Shown: positions 57,441 to 64,000 of the stretch, piece by piece | How positions within the stretch are numbered: the stretch's first letter is position 1 | Layout of the letters: the number at the start of each line of letters is the position of its first letter | The notes under the pieces: generated by a model | Databases searched by the model: none | Seen by the model: the letters and a program-made list of their open reading frames with translations, nothing else | What the model was told of the DNA's origin: nothing | Program-made: the position numbers and the translations under genes | Assembly: GCF_002892535.1 (NCBI RefSeq) | Contig: NZ_CP024847.1 | Coordinates: 124,001-188,000, forward strand | Direction of reading: 5' to 3' | Source: Aquella oligotrophica | Lineage (GTDB): Bacteria > Pseudomonadota > Gammaproteobacteria > Burkholderiales > UBA11063 | Length of the DNA: 64,000 nucleotides

Positions 57441-58580
57441 TTAGTTAGATAGTGCCTCTTGAAGACCTTTTGCAATATTTTGATAATGCTCCGCTAATAT
57501 TGACGGATTTTTAACATATAATTCGATTTGCTTGTCAACAAGTTCTTTATATTTTTCTATTTCTATTCTAATTTTATTATTCTTTAAGATACACTCTTTT
57601 AATGCGTTGATGACATCACCCTTATATTGATCCATATTAAGACACCTAGAACAACCTGGGCTTTTTACTACTATTTCAATAAATATAGTTACGACATCAT
57701 CATTTTGTGCAAGAGCAAATACTTTTGCTAAATGAATTAACTCGTTTGAAAAGAAGCCAATTTGTTGTGTCCATGGTCGTCTATTTATTAGGGCATGTAA
57801 TAATTCCGTATCTTTTCCCGAGCTGATCTTGTTCGGATAAAATTGAAAAATGAGGCTAGCGTATGAAGATATCGCCGGATGACCCATGTTTTCTTTAAAG
57901 CGAGAGCAAAGCTCTAAAAATGCATTTCTAATAATTTTCCAGTTATTTTCTCCTTTAATATTTCTAACAGACAATATTGCAACAACGTTACCAATATTGT
58001 CTGGATTTTCTTTTAAAGCATTTATTAACCTACTATTATCATACTCAATAAACTTATTAAAAATTTCGGTGTTCTTATTATTTATCAATGCATCTATATC
58101 AGCTTTTAGTTTTTCCACCTCGAAAGTTTTATTTTCAATCGTTCTCTCAATCTGTTTAATTTCTTGATATCTCTCATTAACTTTATTTGAAAGTAATATG
58201 CCAAGAACAGCTGATATTAATCCAAAAACCCCTAAAATAATTGAAAAAATAGTTAAAGAATTACTATAAAGAGAATACAAAGCAGTAAACTGTTGCTCAC
58301 TAAGATTCTGCTGATTTATGATTGCTGTTTCTAATTTATCAATCCGGTTATCAAAGGAGCTTAAAATAGTATAAGATTCAGATAAGTATTTTGGTAATTC
58401 TGCTTTAACAATCCTAGTTTCCACATGGGTTTTTGTGCTATAATTTTTAATCGAACTAGATAATTGCCAATTTGCAGCGACATACGCTAACCATACAGCA
58501 ACAGGAAGTAAGGTAATAAAAAGTATCCAGTTATTAAAAATATAATATCGCTTTAATTTCTTTTTTAAGGTTACGCCCAT
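57441..58580 (-). CDS. Unknown membrane protein with coiled coil
   Basis: 379 residues, not recognised. A first membrane helix lies near residues 18-36 (ILFITLLPVAVWLAYVAA) and a second near 108-131 (LTIFSIILGVFGLISAVLGI). A long coiled coil follows (about 135-170), then a helical cytosolic domain without known motifs, apart from a SPGCSRC cysteine pair. The segment between the helices could be periplasmic. AAGGGG ribosome site. It stands alone between putA and 58790, and nothing nearby hints at its role. Confidence 0.7.
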   Translation of the reverse strand: MGVTLKKKLKRYYIFNNWILFITLLPVAVWLAYVAANWQLSSSIKNYSTKTHVETRIVKAELPKYLSESYTILSSFDNRIDKLETAIINQQNLSEQQFTALYSLYSNSLTIFSIILGVFGLISAVLGILLSNKVNERYQEIKQIERTIENKTFEVEKLKADIDALINNKNTEIFNKFIEYDNSRLINALKENPDNIGNVVAILSVRNIKGENNWKIIRNAFLELCSRFKENMGHPAISSYASLIFQFYPNKISSGKDTELLHALINRRPWTQQIGFFSNELIHLAKVFALAQNDDVVTIFIEIVVKSPGCSRCLNMDQYKGDVINALKECILKNNKIRIEIEKYKELVDKQIELYVKNPSILAEHYQNIAKGLQEALSN

Positions 58581-58789
58581 AATTACCCCTTGAAAATAAT
58601 TCTTTATTATACCCTCAAAACTAACTTATCCACAGATAAAAAACATATTTTCCAGCCTAACTTGATTTCTTCTTCAGAATGTAAAAAAATAGCCAACCTA
58701 TCTCCATCAATACCAAAATGGATAAACATAATCAATCAGAAAAGTGGTAAACTAAAATCCTGTTGTTAATAATAAGAGGTAGAATACCA

Positions 58790-59245
58790 ATGGCTAGTCT
58801 ATTTGAGAAAATTTTTCCCAAAAATGCAAATAATGACTACAAAGGACATAAGCTTGCAGCTTACGTGTTCTTTTTGCTTGCAGCGATGGGGACAGTTCGT
58901 AGTTGTATTCATTTTCTAGCACCAGATGGCGGGGCAGGAACTATTGCTGGGATGGATCTATCGGTAGCAGGAGCAGCAGGAATAATTTTTGGCTTTTCAC
59001 TATGGGGTAGCTCACAACTTTTATATGCAATTATTCAATTAGTTGTATTTTTTCGCTATAGAACCCTAGTTCCATTTATGTATATTTTAATGCTGTGTGA
59101 GACATTAATGCGGATGTTTATCGGACATATCAAGCCGGTTCATTTTGCCCATACTCCACCAGGTGCGATCTTGAATCATGTAATGATTCCGCTTACGATT
59201 ATCATGCTGATATTATCTTTATGGCATAAAGAAAAGCATAAGTAA
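58790..59245 (+). CDS. Unknown four-helix integral membrane protein
   Basis: 151 residues from the ATG at 58790 (AGAGGT upstream); an upstream in-frame codon gives a longer but less likely start. Four hydrophobic segments: LAAYVFFLLAAMGTVRS, GAAGIIFGFSLWGSSQLLY, RTLVPFMYILMLCETLMR and HVMIPLTIIMLILSLW. A polar loop FLAPDGGAGTIAGMD lies between the first two. I do not recognise the family. It lies on the same strand as the glycine-zipper gene 55 bases downstream. Confidence 0.65.
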   Translation: MASLFEKIFPKNANNDYKGHKLAAYVFFLLAAMGTVRSCIHFLAPDGGAGTIAGMDLSVAGAAGIIFGFSLWGSSQLLYAIIQLVVFFRYRTLVPFMYILMLCETLMRMFIGHIKPVHFAHTPPGAILNHVMIPLTIIMLILSLWHKEKHK

Positions 59246-59300
59246 AAAAACAACGTTTTATGCTAAAATTATGCAAATAAAATAAATTAAGGATATAGTT

Positions 59301-60125
59301 GTGGCAGACAATAATAATCGTAATTATAACAATCGTAACCGCAATAATAATCAACAACAGCGCCGTCAGCGTGTTTATGAAGAAGATCGCAGAGGTAATA
59401 ATTATCAGGATGACTACGATGATGATTATCGCGATGATCAGCGACAAATGGAACGTTCCCCACGCAATCGCCAGCAAAGAGGCAATCCAAATCAACAGTC
59501 ACGCCAACGTCGTTACGATGATGACTACGATGATTATCAACCACAATACCGCCAATCTAGCAGTAAAAAACCATTACTGATTGGTTTGGGTGCATTGGGA
59601 GCGGTAGCAGTTGCGGCTGGTTTATTTAGCTTTTTGAGTGGTAGTAGTACCGCCCAAATCGTATCAGTGTCACCAAATTATGTTTCAACGCAGCAGCCAT
59701 ATCAGGATTGTCATCGTGTTGGTACAACCCGTTATGTACGTAATCAGAAGAATGGTACAGAAGGTGCTTTGATCGGTGGGGCAACTGGTGCTGTTGCAGG
59801 AGGTATCATTGGTAATCAGGTAAAACAAGGTGGCGGAGGGACTGCGGTTGGTGCAGTGGTTGGTGGAGCAACTGGTGCTTTGGTTGGGCGTGAGGTTCAG
59901 CGTTCTAACCAGCCAGATTATGTAGCCCAAAAAGGCTCGACAACCCAATGTGCAACCCGCTATAAAACAGTACAAACCCAGGCTGGTTATAATGTTCAGT
60001 ATTTGTATAAGGGAAATATGGCAAGTATCGTTACTCAGTCAGCCCCTGCAATTGGTGTCAAATTGCCATATAGTCAATTACAGGCGATGGCAATGCCAGC
60101 AAGTCCCCCTCCTGCGTCAAACTAA
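59301..60125 (+). CDS. Glycine-zipper (SlyB/17-kDa-antigen-like) membrane protein with long disordered N-terminus
   Basis: 274 residues; the start codon is GTG with AAGGA 7 bases ahead. Residues 1-85 are extremely rich in Asn, Gln, Arg, Asp and Tyr and are disordered. A single membrane helix (about 90-111, LLIGLGALGAVAVAAGLF) is followed by a glycine-zipper pair (ALIGGATGAVAGGIIGNQV and AVGAVVGGATGALVGREV) of the kind found in outer-membrane SlyB/YcfJ proteins. The N-terminus has no signal peptide, so topology is unclear: the long basic-acidic tail would be cytosolic. Its function is unknown. Confidence 0.75.
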   Translation: MADNNNRNYNNRNRNNNQQQRRQRVYEEDRRGNNYQDDYDDDYRDDQRQMERSPRNRQQRGNPNQQSRQRRYDDDYDDYQPQYRQSSSKKPLLIGLGALGAVAVAAGLFSFLSGSSTAQIVSVSPNYVSTQQPYQDCHRVGTTRYVRNQKNGTEGALIGGATGAVAGGIIGNQVKQGGGGTAVGAVVGGATGALVGREVQRSNQPDYVAQKGSTTQCATRYKTVQTQAGYNVQYLYKGNMASIVTQSAPAIGVKLPYSQLQAMAMPASPPPASN

Positions 60126-60133
60126 ATTTAATC

Positions 60134-60157
60134 AGGGAGTTAGTTTACTCCCTTTTT
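60134..60157 (+). terminator. Terminator of the glycine-zipper gene
   Basis: Stem AGGGAGT/ACTCCCT (60134-60140 with 60147-60153) with a 6-base loop and TTTT following. Confidence 0.85.
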
Positions 60158-60174
60158 AGTATTTATTTGAAAAG

Positions 60175-60729
60175 CTATTTGATTTTACTACCGACACATT
60201 GCATTTTATTTTTTTGGATAAGTTCGATGTATCTAGCTATAGTATTGCGGGTATTTTCATAAAATTTCAAATCATGTCCATATGCATCCGCGACATCTTC
60301 CTTTTTCCCAGTAGCACATTCTGAAAGTAGGTAAATATTTTTCGCAGTGGGATCAATTTTTAATAACTTTTCTTTATGAGCTTCAGTCATCACCAAAACA
60401 AGCTTGGCAGAATCAATATCTGTTTTAGTTACTGGGGTAGCTCGATGATTTGAAATATCTTTAATACCAAGTTCTTTCATAGCAACAATCGCATACGATT
60501 CGGGAGTTAATTCTTTGGGATTAACATTAGCACCGCGTGAGTCAGCAATATAACCATTTTTTGCAAAATGAAAATAATCATTTGCTAGATACTCTGCCAT
60601 CGGGCTACGACCAGTATTGCCCCCACAAACAAAAAGAATTTTGTTGGTATCTGTAGTTGCTGCAAAGCTGGAACTAAAATAAGATAGACTAATAGCAAGA
60701 AGTGTAAGCAATCTGGAAGCTTTTGTCAT
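60175..60729 (-). CDS. Exported low-molecular-weight protein-tyrosine-phosphatase-family protein
   Basis: 184 residues. A clear signal peptide (about 1-23, LLTLLAISLSYFSSSFA) precedes an LMW-PTP/arsenate reductase fold: the P-loop FVCGGNTGRSPMAEYL fits CX5RS, and the general-acid region reads VADAYG where DP is usual. Family members act in the cytosol on phosphotyrosine or arsenate; a secreted version is unusual and would dephosphorylate periplasmic or external substrates. The missing DP proline might lower activity. Ribosome site AAGGA. It is convergent with the glycine-zipper gene. Confidence 0.75.
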   Translation of the reverse strand: MTKASRLLTLLAISLSYFSSSFAATTDTNKILFVCGGNTGRSPMAEYLANDYFHFAKNGYIADSRGANVNPKELTPESYAIVAMKELGIKDISNHRATPVTKTDIDSAKLVLVMTEAHKEKLLKIDPTAKNIYLLSECATGKKEDVADAYGHDLKFYENTRNTIARYIELIQKNKMQCVGSKIK

Positions 60730-60807
60730 GAGCAGATCCTTGATATCATAAATTAATCAAATATTTTCGCATTTTTAGAGAGCTACAAGTAAAAATTTAA
60801 TTGGCAT

Positions 60808-60838
60808 AAAAAAACCTGCCATAAATGACAGGTTTTAG
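60808..60838 (-). terminator. Terminator of sucCD
   Basis: Stem around AAACCTG/CAGGTTT (about 60812-60818 with 60829-60835) is followed on the minus strand by a T run. It lies 20 bases after the sucD stop. Confidence 0.85.
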
Positions 60839-60856
60839 ATGATACTTAACAAAGGA

Positions 60857-61741
60857 TTAGATCATACCTTTAGATTTTAATACTTCTAAAAGAGTGCTAC
60901 CTAATTCAGCAGGTGAACGGGTATAAGCAATACCAGCTTTTTCAAATGCAGCAAATTTTTCTTCAGCAGTACCTTTACCACCAGAAATAATTGCACCAGC
61001 ATGACCCATACGTTTACCAGCAGGAGCTGTAACCCCAGCAATATAACCAACTACAGGTTTAGTTACATTTGATTTAACGTATTCAGCAGCTTCTTCTTCG
61101 GCAGTTCCACCAATTTCACCAATCATGATGATTGCTTCTGTTTGCGGATCTTCTTGGAATAATTTTAATGAATCAATATGTGAAGTTCCTGGAATTGGAT
61201 CACCACCGATACCGATACAAGTTGATTGACCAAGGCCAAGTTTGGTTGTTTGCGCAACTGCTTCATAAGTCAAAGTACCAGAACGTGATACGATACCGAT
61301 TTTACCTGGTAAATGAATATGACCTGGCATAATACCGATTTTACATTCACCTGGAGTAATAATTCCCGGACAGTTTGGTCCGATGATGCGCGTACCAGTT
61401 GATTCAGCATAACGCTTAACTTTAAGCATATCAAGTGTTGGTACACCTTCAGTAATGATTACTACTAATGGTACGCCAGCATCAATCGCTTCAACAGCTG
61501 AATCAAGCACAAATGGAGCTGGAACATAAATTACAGACGCATTTGCTTGTGTTTCACGAACTGCTTCTTTCATAGTATTAAATACTGGTAGATTAAGATG
61601 TTTTGTACCACCTTTACCCGGAGTAACCCCACCAACTACTTTTGTTCCATAAGCAATAGCTTGTTCTGAATGGAAGGTACCATTTTTACCAGTAAAACCT
61701 TGTACCAAAACTTTGGTATTTTTATTAACTAAAACACTCAT
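60857..61741 (-). CDS. sucD: Succinyl-CoA synthetase alpha subunit
   Basis: 294 residues. The CoA-binding Rossmann domain starts [20 protein letters not shown], and the phosphohistidine loop is [17 protein letters not shown]. It makes succinate and a nucleoside triphosphate from succinyl-CoA in the citric acid cycle, with the beta subunit encoded 22 bases upstream. Ribosome site AAGGA. Confidence 0.97.
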   Translation of the reverse strand: MSVLVNKNTKVLVQGFTGKNGTFHSEQAIAYGTKVVGGVTPGKGGTKHLNLPVFNTMKEAVRETQANASVIYVPAPFVLDSAVEAIDAGVPLVVIITEGVPTLDMLKVKRYAESTGTRIIGPNCPGIITPGECKIGIMPGHIHLPGKIGIVSRSGTLTYEAVAQTTKLGLGQSTCIGIGGDPIPGTSHIDSLKLFQEDPQTEAIIMIGEIGGTAEEEAAEYVKSNVTKPVVGYIAGVTAPAGKRMGHAGAIISGGKGTAEEKFAAFEKAGIAYTRSPAELGSTLLEVLKSKGMI

Positions 61742-61763
61742 TATATATCCTTCTTGTTTGGTA

Positions 61764-62927
61764 TTATTTTAAAGTAGCAACAACTTTTTGTGCTGCATCA
61801 GCTAAGCCATCAGCTGGGGTCAATTTCAAACCAGATTCCTGTAATAATTTAGAACCCAGTTCAGCATTATTACCTTCTAGACGAACCACCACTGGAACTG
61901 TAACGTTAACTTCTTTAACCGCAGCAATAATTGCTTCAGCAATCATGTCACAGCGTACAATACCACCAAAAATATTAATCAAAATTGCTTTTACCTGAGT
62001 ATCGGCAAGAATCAGTTTAAAGGCTTCAATAACACGCTCTTTAGTCGCACCACCACCTACATCTAGGAAGTTAGCTGGTTGTCCGCCGTATAGCTTAATA
62101 ATATCCATAGTCGCCATTGCTAGACCAGCACCATTAACCATACAACCAATATTACCTTCAAGAGCTACATAATTTAGGTCAAATTCAGATGCTTTAAGTT
62201 CAAGAGCATTTTCTTGCGATTTATCACGTAATTCAACTAGGTTAGGATGACGGAATAATGCATTTGAATCAAGATTAATTTTGGCATCTACACATACTAG
62301 TTCACCGTTTTCACGAACAGCTAGTGGATTGATTTCAAATAATGCGAAATCATTTTCTACAAAAGCTTTGTAAGCACCAAGCATCATTTTTACAAAATTA
62401 GCGATTTGATCACCAGTTAAACCAAGCTGGAATGCAACTTCACGAGCATGGCATGGTTGTAATCCAACTAAAGGATCAACCACAACTTTAAGAATTTTTT
62501 CTGGAGTTTCGTGAGCAACTTTTTCAATCTCAACACCACCTTCAGTTGAAGCCATGAATGTAACTCGGCGGCTTGAACGATCAACAACAGCACCAAGATA
62601 TAATTCACGAGCAACTGGGTATAAATCTTCAGATACATAAACTGAATTTACTGGCTGACCATTAGCATCGGTCTGATAAGTTACCAGATTTTTACCAATC
62701 AAGCTATTAGCTACTTCGGTAGCTTCGTCACGTGATTTAACTACTTTTACCCCGCCAGCTTTACCACGTCCACCAGCATGTACTTGGGCTTTAACTACAG
62801 CAAATTTGCCGCCCAAAGAATCAAATGCATTCGCCGCCTCATGTCCGTTTGTTGCCAAAATTCCGGTTTGCACACGTAATCCATAACGAGCCAATAACTC
62901 CTTGGCTTGGTACTCATGTAAATTCAT
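61764..62927 (-). CDS. sucC: Succinyl-CoA synthetase beta subunit
   Basis: 387 residues. The ATP-grasp domain begins [17 protein letters not shown], with [37 protein letters not shown], and [16 protein letters not shown]. It carries the nucleotide site and pairs with SucD. Ribosome site AAGGA; the two genes form a simple operon with a downstream terminator. Confidence 0.97.
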   Translation of the reverse strand: MNLHEYQAKELLARYGLRVQTGILATNGHEAANAFDSLGGKFAVVKAQVHAGGRGKAGGVKVVKSRDEATEVANSLIGKNLVTYQTDANGQPVNSVYVSEDLYPVARELYLGAVVDRSSRRVTFMASTEGGVEIEKVAHETPEKILKVVVDPLVGLQPCHAREVAFQLGLTGDQIANFVKMMLGAYKAFVENDFALFEINPLAVRENGELVCVDAKINLDSNALFRHPNLVELRDKSQENALELKASEFDLNYVALEGNIGCMVNGAGLAMATMDIIKLYGGQPANFLDVGGGATKERVIEAFKLILADTQVKAILINIFGGIVRCDMIAEAIIAAVKEVNVTVPVVVRLEGNNAELGSKLLQESGLKLTPADGLADAAQKVVATLK

Positions 62928-63033
62928 CTTATGTCCTTATAACAATCGAATTAAGTACTGATTAAATAAAATCGCATTATTTTAACATACTCATGCAACA
63001 TTGAGGGTGTAATAAAAATTAAAAGACAAAGAA

Positions 63034-63744
63034 TCAGAATACCCTAGCGCTACCTTGAATCTTGGATTTATTTGCAGGAGGAAGAGGTTTATTTGTTTTT
63101 ATTAATTCAGTTAACTTATTTAATGCCTGACGCCAATCATATTCACTATCATAGCTTTTATACAAATTGTAAAGTGTAAGTGCTAAATCATAATTTTCTG
63201 GTAAGTCGCTATCATTTAAAATATGACGAACTCTAGTGCGAATTTCTTCTTCTGAGAATCCAGTATCATTTTTTAACTGCCATATCAGGCATTCCCCAGA
63301 ACTAGTTGGAGTTATTTTTAAATTAGGAGTTTGCTTTGGATTATAAACAAAGTAATCGCAGGCAATTTCATCATTACTCTTGTCAATTGCTTGATTTTTC
63401 TGACTAAAAATGATTATACGGTAGGTTTTACTGCCAATCAGACGCTGTAAATCGTCTTTTGTGCTACATATGACCGAAGAGTCAGAGTTTAATGTACACT
63501 CAAGTTTGCCATTAATAAAACGATGCCATGGCTTTTCTTGGATTGAAAAGGATACGTTAGTAAAATCACCATTGATCCCTTTAAAAATACGAGGAGCAAT
63601 GGTTAATTTTAAAGTAATAGGAGTGCTGCTACCATTAACTTTCAGGTTAGTGGTATTTGGAGTGGCAGAATTATCAGTATCTTTACTGCACCCAGCAATG
63701 ATACTGATAACCATTAACAAATACCAATACTTAAACAATTTCAA
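63034..63744 (-). CDS. Unknown lipoprotein
   Basis: 236 residues. Lipoprotein signal with lipobox IAGC (Cys near residue 19). The mature part has a beta-rich region (about 45-150) with four cysteines (ECTL, VICS, IACDYF, GECLIW) that could form disulfides, and a helical C-terminal region (about 165-236). No family recognised. The start codon at 63744 is TTG; no in-frame ATG with a ribosome site lies near, so the exact start is uncertain. It follows the subtilase gene by 14 bases and probably shares its transcript. Confidence 0.65.
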   Translation of the reverse strand: MKLFKYWYLLMVISIIAGCSKDTDNSATPNTTNLKVNGSSTPITLKLTIAPRIFKGINGDFTNVSFSIQEKPWHRFINGKLECTLNSDSSVICSTKDDLQRLIGSKTYRIIIFSQKNQAIDKSNDEIACDYFVYNPKQTPNLKITPTSSGECLIWQLKNDTGFSEEEIRTRVRHILNDSDLPENYDLALTLYNLYKSYDSEYDWRQALNKLTELIKTNKPLPPANKSKIQGSARVF

Positions 63745-63758
63745 CTTGCCATTTCATA

Positions 63759-64000
63759 TCAGTTATTATATGTTTCAGCTAACTTTAGTGCTGCAGCTAC
63801 ATTTAAGCGCCCGGCATCAACTACACATATTTTTTTAGTACATTTTCCATTCTCTTGAATTGGGGATGCACTATCTCTCAATATTTTTACAATTTGCTCT
63901 GGAGTCAAATTAGGCTTGATAGCCAAAATATCTGCAATAGCAGCGGTAACCAGCGGTGCTGCAAAGGAAGTTCCTTTATAAGGTTTGTATATAAAGCACT
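63759..64000 (-). CDS. Subtilisin-like serine protease (S8), C-terminal part
   Basis: The last 79 codons of a gene that runs off the window edge; minus-strand codons start at 63998 and stop with TGA at 63759-63761. The segment YKGTSFAAPLVTAAIADILA contains the catalytic serine motif GTSxAAP of subtilases, followed by NLTPEQIVKILRDSA and VVDAGRLNVAAAL, typical of the closing part of the catalytic domain. The protease is likely exported, but its signal peptide is outside the window. The tandem lipoprotein gene may encode a partner or inhibitor. Confidence 0.85.
   Translation of the reverse strand, partial: CFIYKPYKGTSFAAPLVTAAIADILAIKPNLTPEQIVKILRDSASPIQENGKCTKKICVVDAGRLNVAAALKLAETYNN

Noticed and set aside
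58626-58634. Perfect DnaA box TTATCCACA upstream of the four-helix membrane gene
   Set aside because: Isolated. Similar exact boxes occur singly at 13354, 27045 (inside atpA) and 32418, as chance would give in AT-rich DNA; there is no cluster.
59287-59580. Several open frames on both strands over the glycine-zipper gene
   Set aside because: They mirror the low-complexity Asn/Asp/Arg codons of the true gene (GTG start at 59301 with ribosome site).

Overview
The window looks like ordinary chromosome from a low-GC, Gram-negative betaproteobacterium, most likely an AT-rich relative of the Neisseriales. This placement is inference from gene content: a type IV pilus pilMNOPQ-aroK block, a full F1Fo ATP synthase operon, heptose/Kdo lipopolysaccharide genes, a PutA without the N-terminal DNA-binding domain, and an NtrX reduced to receiver plus Fis-type helix-turn-helix. 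I see no rRNA, tRNA, CRISPR array, insertion sequence or prophage.

Left part (1-18 kb): mixed-strand housekeeping and accessory genes. These include a TIGR01777-type epimerase (cut by the window edge), a periplasmic NlpC/P60-like hydrolase, an acid phosphatase, a BON lipoprotein, a ferritin-like protein, a LysR regulator preceded in frame by a lone LysR DNA-binding domain, an acyl-CoA ligase, an FMN glutamate-synthase-like protein, a eukaryote-type NTPDase lipoprotein, an MFS transporter with guanine deaminase, rpoH behind a perfect-consensus promoter, rsmA, and acetoacetyl-CoA synthetase.

Centre-left (18-37 kb): one long leftward series of fpr, rsmB, ntrY, ntrX, cysS, atpIBEFHAGDC, a repeat-bearing lipoprotein, pilMNOPQ and aroK. 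pilQ carries an apparent one-base frameshift in a G run. Centre-right (37.5-42.3 kb): rightward waaC, a small unknown gene, waaA, an SDR, a solitary ParA ATPase and a basic-tailed, phasin-like partner.

The AT-rich gap at 37252-37571 separates these divergent series. It holds a cluster of DnaA-box sequences and is flanked by two parS-like palindromes (36434-36449 and 40228-40243). Together with the switch in gene direction and apparent strand composition, this makes it a candidate replication origin lying away from dnaA.

Right part (42-64 kb): a compact leftward operon encodes a predicted pentameric ligand-gated ion channel, an NCS2-like permease, a RibD-C reductase and a PLP-dependent ACC-deaminase/D-cysteine-desulfhydrase-like enzyme. 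It is followed by ung, a CsgG/LpoB-type pair, hemE and rppH (all leftward), then a rightward ECF importer (S, fused double ATPase, T), putA, several unknown membrane or glycine-zipper proteins, an exported low-molecular-weight phosphatase, sucCD, a lipoprotein, and the end of a subtilase gene.

The two systems most worth pursuing are the origin/parS/ParA-phasin neighbourhood at 36-42 kb and the ion-channel operon at 42-46.5 kb.
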